A stretch of DNA of 64,000 bases from positions 1,612,001 through 1,676,000 of the forward strand of contig NZ_CP035495.1 in NCBI RefSeq assembly GCF_004135345.1, in the 5' to 3' direction. Position numbers and translations under genes: made by a program. This DNA comes from Xylanimonas allomyrinae. GTDB taxonomy: Bacteria > Actinomycetota > Actinomycetes > Actinomycetales > Cellulomonadaceae. This document shows, piece after piece, positions 35,180 through 43,044 of this stretch (the first letter of the stretch is position 1; each line of letters starts with the position of its first letter). The notes beneath the pieces were generated by a model. It did no database searches and was not told the origin of the DNA. It was given only the letters and a program-made list of their open reading frames with translations.

Positions 35180-36601
35180 CTACACCGCAGCGGGCACGGG
35201 CGCAGGGGTCCGGACCGGCTTGATGACGGAGACGACCACGGCCGCGAGAACGGTGCCGGCAGCGATGGCGACCAGGAACAGCGGAAGCCGGGAGATGGCA
35301 CCTGGGATCGGCAGGACGAACAGCCCGCCGTGGGGCACGGCCAGACCGCAACCGAAGAGCATCGACAGCGCGCCGGTCACGGCCGAGCCGATGGACACCG
35401 AGGGAAGCACCCGCAGCGGGTCGGCGGCGGCGAACGGGATCGCGCCCTCGGTGATGAACGACAGCCCCAGGAGCCAAGCGGTTTCTCCGGCCTGACGCTC
35501 CTCTTTGGTGAAGCGACTCTTGGCAATCACGGTGGCCAACGACATCGCGAGCGGCGGAACCATTCCGGCCGCCATGACGGCGGCCATGATCAGCGACGTC
35601 TGTCCGGCCGAGAGCGACGTGAGCGTGGCGACGCCGAAGAAGTACGCGGCCTTGCCGATCGGACCCGCCATGTCGATAGCCATCATCGCTCCCAGTATGA
35701 GCCCAAGAATGGCACCGTTCGTTCCCGAGATCGAGTTGAGCCAGCCGCTCAGAGAACTGTTGAGCGCCGTCAGCGGCTTGCCGAGGGCGAAGATCATGAC
35801 CAGCCCCACGATGACCGACGAGATCAACGGAATGACGAGGACGGGCAGCAGCCCGGACAATCCGCTGGGCATCTTGATCCACTTCTTCATGGCCAGCACG
35901 ACGTAGCCGGCGAGGAAGCCGGTGACGACAGCACCGAGGAACCCGGCTGTCAGGGAGTTCGCGATGAACCCGCCGATGAGGCCGGCCGCCAGGGCGGGCC
36001 TGTCGGCGATGGAGAACGCGATGAACCCCGACAGCACGGCGAACATGAGCCCGAACGCGCTCGATCCGATGGTCCCGAAGGCGCTCGCGACCGCCCCTTC
36101 CGCATGGATCCCGCCGAACGCGAAGGAGAGCGCGATGCTGATTCCGCCGGCGACGACCAACGGGATCATGTAGGAGACGCCCGTCATGAGGTGGCGGTAT
36201 GCCCCGCCGAACCCCCGGCCACCACCGGTGCGCGCGGGATCGTGCGCCGCCCCCGGCGTCGCCGGCCCGCTCTCGGTGGCATCCGGGCCGTAGACGTCGA
36301 CGGTCGCCAACGCTCTGTCGAGGATTTCTCCGGGCCGCCGGATACCGTCTTCGACATTGGTGTCGTAGAGCCGCTTCCCGATGAACCGGTCCTTGTTGAC
36401 CGTGGCGTTGGCCGCAATGAGCACGGCGTCCGCATCGGCAATCTCCTGCGCGGTCAGCACGTGTTCAGCGCCGATGCTGCCCTGCGTCTCGACCCGCAGC
36501 GAGATCCCTTTCTCCGCGGCTGCCGCCTGCAAGGCCTCGGCCGCCATGTACGTGTGGGCGATCCCGGTTCAGCACGATGTGATCGCGACGATCCTCTTCA
36601 T
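35180..36601 (-). CDS. PTS fructose-type EIIBC with in-frame TGA after the phosphocysteine
   Basis: Permease of a fructose-like phosphotransferase system, 473 codons. The ATG at 36601 has a good AAGGAG site. EIIB starts MKRIVAITSC, then a TGA at 36569-36571, then TGIAHTYMAAEAL; relatives have Pro at this place (SCPTGIAHT). From there EIIB (to ~100), a linker and the EIIC domain with about nine helices (MTGVSYMIPLVVAGGISIAL, GAMMAIDMAGPIGKAAYFFG) are intact to the end. The TGA is a substitution, not a one-base slip. If read as stop, translation could restart at Met codon 19 and give an EIIC with a defective EIIB. See the finding for alternatives. Confidence 0.8.
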
Positions 36602-36686
36602 TGCACGCTCCTTTGCTCAGGGAGCCGAGCCGCCCGTCTCGCCCGACGCCATTGCCGGGCACCATGGGCGCCTCGCCCGCAGCCCC

Positions 36687-36717
36687 AGTATGCGCGCCTG
36701 TACGTACAGGATGTCAA
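36687..36717 (-). promoter_or_regulatory. PTS operon promoter with palindromic operator in the spacer
   Basis: On the minus strand TTGACA (36717-36712) and CATACT (36692-36687) are separated by 19 nt. The spacer contains the perfect palindrome CCTGTACGTACAGG (36697-36710). An operator between -35 and -10 would let the divergent GntR regulator block the PTS operon. The long spacer suggests a promoter that is weak without help. Confidence 0.55.
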
Positions 36718-36795
36718 GTTGAACGGCGCCCGTCCCCCACAGCGGTCGCCGGAGGGCGCGTCCGCACGCGGGGGAGACCGTTATCCTCTTCAGAC

Positions 36796-37575
36796 ATGAG
36801 CGAACGCATCGATCGATCGTCGCCGCTGCCGTTCTACTTCCAGCTCAAAGAAGGCATTCGCGCGAGCATCACGGATCGCGGCCTGCGCCCAGGCGACAGG
36901 ATCGAAGGAGACCACGAGCTCTGCGCCCTGTACGGAGTCTCCCGGACCGTGGTCCGCCAGGCGCTGGCGGAGCTGGAGACCGAAGGTGTGATCGAGCGCG
37001 TCAAGGGACGCGGCACGTTCGTCGCACAGCCGAAGACCTCCGAAGGTCTGGTCCAGTCGCTCACCGGCTTGTTCGAGGACGTGGCGGCGCGAGGCGGGCA
37101 CCTGCGCAGCGCGGTTCGTCGCGTCGACCTCGTCCCCGCCGACGAGAGAGTGGCAGATGAGCTCGGGCTCCAGCACGGCGAACCCGTGATCGAGATCGAA
37201 CGCCTGCGGTTCGTCGACGAGGAACCGTGGGTGCTGACCGTGACGCACATCCCGCAGGCGCTCGCGCCGGGCCTCGTCCACGACGACCTGACCGAGACGT
37301 CGCTCTACGCGATCCTCGAGACGAAGTACGGCGTGACGTTGGCCCACGGGCGGCGGACCGTCGAGGCGGTCGCCGCCAAGTCGAGCATCGCGGCGAGCCT
37401 CGGAGTTCCCGAGGGTGCGCCGGTGCTCCTGCTCCGCTCCGTCAGCTTCGACGCCGACGGCCGTCCGGTCGAGTCCTTCGTGGCGTACCACCGCGGCGAT
37501 CGAAGCCGGTTCGAAGTCGAGCTGGCACGCTCCCCACGGGGGCCCTCACGCCCCATGGCGCAGCACGTCAAGTAG
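36796..37575 (+). CDS. GntR/HutC-family regulator of the PTS operon
   Basis: 259 residues: N-terminal GntR winged helix (GDRIEGDHELCALYGVSRTVVRQALAELETEGVIERVKGRGTFV) and C-terminal UTRA ligand domain, which usually senses a sugar phosphate. TATCCT (36782-36787) ends 8 nt before the ATG, so the message is nearly leaderless. Divergent from the PTS operon; the palindrome at 36697-36710 is the candidate shared operator. Confidence 0.92.
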   Translation: MSERIDRSSPLPFYFQLKEGIRASITDRGLRPGDRIEGDHELCALYGVSRTVVRQALAELETEGVIERVKGRGTFVAQPKTSEGLVQSLTGLFEDVAARGGHLRSAVRRVDLVPADERVADELGLQHGEPVIEIERLRFVDEEPWVLTVTHIPQALAPGLVHDDLTETSLYAILETKYGVTLAHGRRTVEAVAAKSSIAASLGVPEGAPVLLLRSVSFDADGRPVESFVAYHRGDRSRFEVELARSPRGPSRPMAQHVK

Positions 37576-37590
37576 GGCGCCGTCACCGTG

Positions 37591-37614
37591 CGACGCCGGC
37601 CCGGCCCGGCGTCG
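37591..37614. terminator. Hairpin between convergent gntR and DUF6221 genes
   Basis: CGACGCCGG and CCGGCGTCG form a perfect 9-bp stem with a 6-nt loop, 16 bp after the gntR stop. Confidence 0.55.
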
Positions 37615-37656
37615 GTCGAGCACCCCGTCGCAGCCCGGCCGTGACGCACCCGCCCG

Positions 37657-37995
37657 TCAGGGCCGCCACGCCTCGTCGTAGTCCGGGTGGTCGGCGTACG
37701 GCAGCGCCAGCGCCTGGAGCATGCGCTCCCCCACGAACGCCACTCCGCTGTCCTCCCGGGCATTGACGGCACGCTCGAGGTCCTTGTCCATGTCGAGGCC
37801 CGTCGCCTCGTACGCGAGGCGCAGCAGCCGGCGCTTCGCGTCGACCTCGGCCTTCAGGCGCGCCGGGGTGAACGTCCGCTCGACCTCGCCTGCGTGAGTC
37901 TCGTCCAGTGCTCCTGAGCCGCGCCGGAGCTCCTCGGCCACAGCCCGCGCTTCGTCCTCGTCCAGGCGGGCGGTCAGGAAGGCGCTCAGAGTCAC
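37657..37995 (-). CDS. DUF6221-like small protein
   Basis: 112 residues, begins TLSAFLTARLDEDEARAVAEEL and ends ALALPYADHPDYDEAWRP; central RLKAEVDAKRRLLRLAYEA. This pattern matches the uncharacterised actinobacterial/phage family I know as DUF6221. The GTG start is 6 nt behind TATGCT, a leaderless promoter. Function unknown; mostly helical and charged. Confidence 0.75.
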   Translation of the reverse strand: MTLSAFLTARLDEDEARAVAEELRRGSGALDETHAGEVERTFTPARLKAEVDAKRRLLRLAYEATGLDMDKDLERAVNAREDSGVAFVGERMLQALALPYADHPDYDEAWRP

Positions 37996-38073
37996 CCCGG
38001 CAGCATACGGGTGGGCCGCAGCCGGCATCACCCGCGTCCACACCGACGGCGATCGGAGGAGTACCGTCAAGGA

Positions 38074-38628
38074 GTGGGTGATCGAGGGATCGGCCCACAC
38101 GAGGCCGATCATGACGGCTCGTCGGCGCAGGCACGGTCCTCCGCCCGGGACGAGGAGACTTCCAGCGCCCGGTGGGACGACGACGGCGGGCACGAGCGCG
38201 CCACCCCCGCACCCCAGCCCCAGGGCACGCTCTTCGTGCGCGGCGTGCTCACCGCGGCGCTGCCGCCCGAGCTCGGCACCGACCGCGCGCCGAAGCGGTA
38301 CATGGTGCCCGGAGTCCTGTCCCGCCACGTGCTGCCCGAGGAACGCGCCCTCATCGAGAGCCCCGCCACCGCGGCGCGGCTCGCCGGTCACGGCTACCCC
38401 GGCGTCACCCTCAAGGTCGCCGACCGCCGCCTGGAGATCTCGCAGACCAGCCTCGCGACGCTCACCGGCGGGCTCGCCGCGCAGATCGCGGCGGTGATGC
38501 GCGACGCCGAGCAGTCCGTCGTCGACGCCCGCCGGCGCAGCGACGACGAACGCGCGCGGTGGACCGCGGCGGAGTCGGTGCGCGCCGCCCGGGTCCAAGC
38601 CGAGGCGGATCGTGTCCGCTTCGAGTGA
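38074..38628 (+). CDS. Hypothetical protein upstream of the desaturase
   Basis: About 184 residues from a GTG at 38074 (GGAGGAG lies about 13 nt upstream), but the true start is uncertain. The N-terminal ~60 residues are low complexity. The rest (GTLFVRGVLTAALPPELGTD, SRHVLPEERALIESPATAARLAGHGYPGVTLKV, then a long Arg/Glu/Ala helix) has normal codon use and looks coding. No family recognised. Its last codons overlap the desaturase start by 17 bp, suggesting cotranscription. Confidence 0.55.
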   Translation: MGDRGIGPHEADHDGSSAQARSSARDEETSSARWDDDGGHERATPAPQPQGTLFVRGVLTAALPPELGTDRAPKRYMVPGVLSRHVLPEERALIESPATAARLAGHGYPGVTLKVADRRLEISQTSLATLTGGLAAQIAAVMRDAEQSVVDARRRSDDERARWTAAESVRAARVQAEADRVRFE

Positions 38629-39709
38629 GCGCCCGGCGCTGACCAGCGAGAGGACGCGGACTGCTCCCACCCGCAGGGACACGAGCCGCGACTACTCCGT
38701 CCTGGCGAAGATCGTGCGCGACTGCGGGCTGCACCGCCGGCGTTACGCGTACTACTGGACGCGGCTGGTCGCCACCGTCACCGCCTTCGGCCTGACCTGG
38801 GCGGCGATCGTGCTCGTCGGGGACTCGTGGTGGCAGCTCCTGCTCGCCGGAGCGCTCGCGGTGATCCTGGCCCAGCTCGCGTTCCTGGGGCACGACAGCT
38901 CGCACCGTCAGGTCTTCCGGTCGCACCGGTGGAACGACTGGACGGGCCGCATCCTGGCGAACGTCTTCGTCGGCCTGAGCCACACCTGGTGGACGGCCAA
39001 GCACAACGCCCACCACGAGGCGCCGAACCGGGAGGGCCACGACCCGGACATCGCGCCCGGGCTCATCGCGTTCACCCCGGCGGCCATGGCCGTCCGGCAC
39101 GGATGGCGGCGCTGGTTCGCGCGCCGTCAAGGCTGGTTCTTCCTCCCGCTGCTGGCCCTCGAAGGGCTCAACCTCCACGTGGCGAGCGTGCGGACCGTGC
39201 TCGGCCGGGGCCCGGTGACCCACCGCGCGGTGGAGGTCCCCGTCCTGCTGACCCGTCTCGCCCTGAACGTCGCCGTGCTCGTGATCCTGCTCCCGCCCGC
39301 CATCGCCGCTGCGTTCCTCGCGGTGCAGCTCGGACTGTTCGGCGTGCTCCTGGGCGGGGCCTTCGCCCCCAACCACAAGGGCATGCCCATCGTCCCGGCG
39401 GACGCGGACGTCGACTTCCTGCGCCGGCAGGTGCTCATGTCACGCAACATCCGCGGCGGCATCGTCGTCGACTTCCTCATGGGCGGGCTCAACCGGCAGA
39501 TCGAGCACCACCTGTTCCCGAGCATGCCCCGACCCAGCCTGCGGCGCGCCCAGCCGCTCGTGCGCGAGTACTGCTCGACCCTGGGCGTCACCTACACCGA
39601 GGTCGGCTTCTTCGCGTCCTACCGGATCGTCGTCGGCTACCTCAACGACGTCGAGCACCGCGCGCGCGACCCGTTCTCCTGCCCACTGGCGGCACGGCTC
39701 GGGCGGTGA
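38612..39709 (+). CDS. Membrane fatty-acid desaturase 1
   Basis: 365-residue di-iron acyl-lipid or acyl-CoA desaturase in the membrane. Three histidine boxes: HDSSH (box 1), HNAHH (box 2) and QIEHH (box 3), plus NHKGMP. The QIEHHLFPSMPRP form of box 3 is typical of front-end and DesA3-like enzymes. About four membrane helices. GTG start inside the previous gene. Paralogous to the desaturase at 40277. Confidence 0.93.
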   Translation: MSASSERPALTSERTRTAPTRRDTSRDYSVLAKIVRDCGLHRRRYAYYWTRLVATVTAFGLTWAAIVLVGDSWWQLLLAGALAVILAQLAFLGHDSSHRQVFRSHRWNDWTGRILANVFVGLSHTWWTAKHNAHHEAPNREGHDPDIAPGLIAFTPAAMAVRHGWRRWFARRQGWFFLPLLALEGLNLHVASVRTVLGRGPVTHRAVEVPVLLTRLALNVAVLVILLPPAIAAAFLAVQLGLFGVLLGGAFAPNHKGMPIVPADADVDFLRRQVLMSRNIRGGIVVDFLMGGLNRQIEHHLFPSMPRPSLRRAQPLVREYCSTLGVTYTEVGFFASYRIVVGYLNDVEHRARDPFSCPLAARLGR

Positions 39710-39810
39710 GGAACGGACCCGGGCGGGCGCAAGACGCGTACAGTCGAAGGCATCCGGGACGAACGCCCCTCGTCTGAGGTGCGCGGGCCCGGAGAGGCAA
39801 GGAGGCCGTC

Positions 39811-40173
39811 ATGGCCACCGCCCCCACCCCGCCGCTGGCCGACGCGACCAACGGCACCCCGCTCAGGCCCGTCGCCGGGAGACGCACGGCACCTCACGTC
39901 ACGCGGACGACCACCCACCCCGAGAAGGCCCCGCGCAGCCGGGCCGGCGCGCTCTGGCTCGGGGTGTGCATCGCGGCCCTGCTCCTGGTCGCCCTCATCG
40001 TCTTCATGCTCCAGAACACCCAGCCGGTCCTCGTCTCGTTCCTGGGCATGCAGGGCGACGTCCCGCTCGCCGTCGCGCTCCTGGTGGCCGGCGTCGGAGT
40101 CGGTGTGATCGCCGTGATCATCGGCAGCGTCCGCATCACCCAGCTGCGACGACGCCTCCACCGACGCCCGTAG
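39811..40173 (+). CDS. LapA-domain (DUF1049) membrane protein
   Basis: 120 residues; a ~45-residue disordered N-terminus, then two helices (LWLGVCIAALLLVALIVFML and VALLVAGVGVGVIAVIIGSV) joined by QNTQPVLVSFLGMQGDVPL, the signature of LapA domains, and a short Arg-rich end. AAGGAGG ribosome site. Lies between two desaturases. May affect envelope assembly; role not known. Confidence 0.85.
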   Translation: MATAPTPPLADATNGTPLRPVAGRRTAPHVTRTTTHPEKAPRSRAGALWLGVCIAALLLVALIVFMLQNTQPVLVSFLGMQGDVPLAVALLVAGVGVGVIAVIIGSVRITQLRRRLHRRP

Positions 40174-40276
40174 GACGCCACGCGGCCGGTCGCTCCGGGG
40201 CACAAACCCGGGGCGGCCGGCCGCACGTTCGGGGGACAGCCCCACTGGTCCAGGTCCCGCGCCCCCGTAGGGTGAA

Positions 40277-41434
40277 GTGATCCGCACGACAGAGCCGCCG
40301 CTCACCCCTCCCCGGCTGGGAAGCCGACCTCGACCCTGCGAGGCACGCATGCCCCCCGTCACCACGGTCGAGGAGCACGTCGCTCGGCTCTCGGCGGCAC
40401 CCCACACGAGCTCGTACGGCGCGTTGTCCCGCACCGTCCGCGAGGCGGGACTGCTGCGGCGCGCGTACGGCTACTACCTGCGGATCGCGGGAGGGCTCGC
40501 CCTCGCGTTCGCCGGCGCCGCCACCGGGTTCGTGCTGCTGGGCGACTCGTGGTTCCAGCTGCTGATCGCCGGCGCGCTCGGCGTGATCCTCACCCAGTGC
40601 GCGTTCCTCGCGCACGAGGCCGCCCACCGGCAGGTGCTCGCCTCCGGTCCCGCCAACGACCGCGTCGGGCGCATCCTCGCCAACGCCGTCGTCGGCATCA
40701 GCTACTCGTGGTGGATGTCGAAGCACTCCCGCCACCACGCCAACCCGAACCACGTCGGCAAAGACCCGGACGTCGCCGACGACGTCATCGTCTTCACCGA
40801 GCAGGCCGCGCGCGAGCGCCGCGGGCTGCTCGCTCTCGTCACCCGCCACCAGGGCTGGCTGTTCCTCCCGCTCCTCACGCTCGAAGGGCTCAACCTCCAC
40901 CTGACGTCGGTGCGGTCGCTGATGCGGCGCACCGGCCCGCCCGCGCGGGCAGCCGAGCTGACGACCATCGGCGTCCGGCTCGCGCTGGGGACCGCCGTCG
41001 TGCTCTGGTGGCTGCCGCCCGGCCTGGCGTTCGCGTTCCTCGGCGTGCAGCTCGCCGTCTTCGGCGTGTACATGGGCGCCTCCTTCGCACCCAACCACAA
41101 GGGCATGGCACTGGTCCCCGACGGCAGCCACCTCGACTTCCTGTCCAAGCAGGTGCTCACCTCACGCAACATCCGCGGCGGCGCCTGGACGAACGCCCTC
41201 ATGGGCGGCCTCAACCACCAGGTCGAGCACCACCTGTTCCCCAGCATGCCCCGCCCGCACCTGCCCCGCGCCCGGCTGCTCGTGCGCGAGCACTGCGCCG
41301 CCCACGCCGTGCCCTACACCGAGACGAGCCTGCTGCGGTCGTACGCGATCGTCGTCGGCTACCTGAACCGCGTCGGCCTCGCGGCCCGCGACCCGTTCGA
41401 CTGCCCGACGCGGCAGACCCTGCGGGGGTACTGA
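40277..41434 (+). CDS. Membrane fatty-acid desaturase 2
   Basis: 385 residues from the GTG at 40277; ATG 40349 is an alternative start that would remove 24 unconserved residues. Histidine boxes HEAAH, HSRHH and QVEHH with NHKGMA. Strongly similar to the upstream enzyme (WxLFLPLLTLEGLNLH, SRNIRGG, HHLFPSMPRP), so the pair arose by duplication. Changes in membrane unsaturation are the expected outcome; positional specificity cannot be read from sequence. Confidence 0.93.
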   Translation: MIRTTEPPLTPPRLGSRPRPCEARMPPVTTVEEHVARLSAAPHTSSYGALSRTVREAGLLRRAYGYYLRIAGGLALAFAGAATGFVLLGDSWFQLLIAGALGVILTQCAFLAHEAAHRQVLASGPANDRVGRILANAVVGISYSWWMSKHSRHHANPNHVGKDPDVADDVIVFTEQAARERRGLLALVTRHQGWLFLPLLTLEGLNLHLTSVRSLMRRTGPPARAAELTTIGVRLALGTAVVLWWLPPGLAFAFLGVQLAVFGVYMGASFAPNHKGMALVPDGSHLDFLSKQVLTSRNIRGGAWTNALMGGLNHQVEHHLFPSMPRPHLPRARLLVREHCAAHAVPYTETSLLRSYAIVVGYLNRVGLAARDPFDCPTRQTLRGY

Positions 41435-41441
41435 CGCGGAC

Positions 41442-41475
41442 GACGGCGTGGCGGCCCGGCCGGGTCCACGCCGTC
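41442..41475. terminator. Hairpin after desaturase 2
   Basis: GACGGCGTGG pairs perfectly with CCACGCCGTC around a 14-nt GC-rich loop, 7 bp after the stop and between convergent genes. Confidence 0.55.
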
Positions 41476-41514
41476 CCCGCCCGGACGGACCGGTGACCTC
41501 GGGACCCGGTGACC

Positions 41515-41973
41515 TCAGAACTGGTGGGCGAAGCCCGTCACGATGGTCTCCGGCTGGCCCTTGCGCTCGTCGAGGAGCCGCTGGATGCTCTCGACGTACG
41601 CGCGGAACGCCGACGTGTCGGCCCGCCCGCTCGTCTCGAGCTCGCGCGCGATGCTCACCACCAGTGCGCGCGCCTTCGCGGCAGCCGGGCCGGTCGCGAC
41701 CCGCACCACGCACTCGGACGCCCGCCAGTGCGGGACGTCGGCCGGGACGACGACGCCGTCGACCTCGTCCGGCGAGTTGTCCAGCAGCCACTGGATGCCG
41801 TGCTCGTCGAGCTGACCCGGGCCGAAGTTCTTCATCTCCATCGACTCGGGGGCCTCCGGGCCCTCGCTCTCGAGCCACTGGTCGCGCAGCAGGTCGGCGA
41901 ACCCGGGGATCGAGAGGATCTCCTCCCGGACGGCCGGAGTGAAGATGTCGAGTGCGTCGAACGGCTGATCCAT
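41515..41973 (-). CDS. Hypothetical protein
   Basis: 152 residues with a GGGGAG site; begins MDQPFDALDIFTPAVREEIL. Acidic, soluble, probably alpha/beta; contains GPGQLDEHGIQWLLDNSPDEVDGVVVPADVPHW. No signal peptide and no recognised family. Normal codon use. It lies next to the integrase relic and could be cargo of the lost element or a host gene. Confidence 0.75.
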   Translation of the reverse strand: MDQPFDALDIFTPAVREEILSIPGFADLLRDQWLESEGPEAPESMEMKNFGPGQLDEHGIQWLLDNSPDEVDGVVVPADVPHWRASECVVRVATGPAAAKARALVVSIARELETSGRADTSAFRAYVESIQRLLDERKGQPETIVTGFAHQF

Positions 41974-42102
41974 GGTTCTGCTCCCCGCTGTGGTGTGAGT
42001 CTGACGGTAGGCGCGGCGTGGGCCCGGCGCATCTTCCGGCGTCGCATGAGCGAGGGGCCGCGCTTCCCTGGTCGGCCGCAGGGTGACGTCGCTGGTTTTG
42101 GC

Positions 42103-42490
42103 CTAGTCCTTCTGGCCCGAGCGCCGTGGCCACGACGGGGTCTGCACGGTCTTCGGCTCTGGCGCACTTCCGGTGGTGGCCTGCAGTTCTGACCTGCGGT
42201 GACGCTCATGCGCAACTGCTCCGACCTGCCAGAACTGGACCTCGTCGGCGCCGTCGACGACGTCGGACCAGAACGGGACACGGCGCGGTCTGGTGCCGGT
42301 CGTCTCGCCGAGGAACTCGAGAGCGCAGTAGTCGGCGGGGCCGGCACCGGAGCAGAAGATGCCGGCCTGATGGACCGACAGGTGTCGGAGCGCGAACCGC
42401 TCCGGCCCGTCGGCCGCCTGGTGCGCGTCGACCTCGACGACGTCGAGCACGAGCTCGTCGTCGAGATCCCGAGCGCACGGCGAACCTGGG
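42103..42490 (-). pseudogene. C-terminal remnant of an unknown protein
   Basis: From about 42490 down to the TAG at 42103, one frame shows normal GC3 codon use and protein-like composition (DLDDELVLDVVEVDAHQ..., GETTGTRPRRVPFWSDVVDGADEVQFWQVG). No start codon or ribosome site is available before this frame dissolves into the integrase relic, so the 5' part was lost. Product unknown. Confidence 0.45.
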
Positions 42491-42968
42491 CAGCATCTGG
42501 CCCAGCCCGGCGCGCGCGACCGAGTTCGGCAGCGACGGTCCGGCTCATCGTCGCGGCGAGGTCGACATCGCGTTCCATGGTCGCCTTCTGGTACCTCAGG
42601 ACGACCTGGATGTCGGCGTGACCGCCGCGGCGCATCAGCTCGGCGAACGTCGCGCCTTCCAGGGCGAACCGCGTGAGCCCCGTGTGCCGCAGATCGTGGC
42701 ACCGGTAGCGGTCGCACGTCGAGCCGTTCTTCTGGGGGCGCACGAACAGCGTGGCCGACGCCCCGTCGTCGGACCACACGATGTCCCGCCGTTGCAGGTC
42801 GAGGGCCTCACCTCGGCGCCGCTGGCACCAGGCGGCGAGCAGCACGGCGATCCGCCATCGCTCCGGGGCGGCCTCGTAGAGCGCGCCGTGCCACCCCGTG
42901 CCATAGCGGATGGAACTGCTGGGCCTCTTTTCTGTCTCCAGGTGTCCACGCCTCCCCGGGCACAGCAA
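42470..42968 (-). pseudogene. Relic of a tyrosine recombinase (phage integrase)
   Basis: The catalytic domain can be recognised in one frame: a first-Arg region (RIAVLLAAWCQRRRGEALDLQRRDIVW), HDLRHTGLTRFA with the H-x-L-R-H-T box, GGHADIQVVLRYQKAT with the third His but no clear nucleophilic Tyr context, and then decay. The N-terminal core-binding domain is absent, and about 70 residues expected between the first Arg strand and the HxxR box are missing (KNGSTCDRYRCHDLRHT). It is a degraded end of an integrated element, abutting the lpdA terminator. Confidence 0.75.
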
Positions 42969-43006
42969 GAGGCCCGGACCTGCGAAAACTCGCAGATCCG
43001 GGCCTC
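42969..43006 (-). terminator. Strong hairpin downstream of lpdA
   Basis: GAGGCCCGGACCTGCGA and TCGCAGATCCGGGCCTC pair over 17 positions (one G-T wobble) with loop AAAC. It lies 39 bp after the lpdA stop and marks one end of the integrase relic. Confidence 0.7.
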
Positions 43007-43014
43007 TGACCAGA

Positions 43015-43030
43015 TGTGATCCAGATCACG
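43015..43030. promoter_or_regulatory. CRP/GlxR-like palindrome downstream of lpdA
   Basis: TGTGATCCAGATCACG contains the symmetric core GTGATC-CA-GATCAC and is a better CRP/GlxR match than the mqo site, yet lies just after lpdA with no promoter beside it. It may belong to a gene removed when the integrase element decayed. Confidence 0.4.
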
Positions 43031-43044
43031 CCATACGCGTGGGA

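Noticed and set aside
36547-36601. Certain selenocysteine codon in EIIB
   Set aside because: The TGA replaces Pro rather than the catalytic Cys, and the following sequence forms only a weak stem. It is kept as an open alternative, not as a call.
43015-43030. Regulatory site for lpdA
   Set aside because: It lies downstream of the lpdA stop, more than 1.4 kb from the lpdA promoter, so control of lpdA from here is unlikely.
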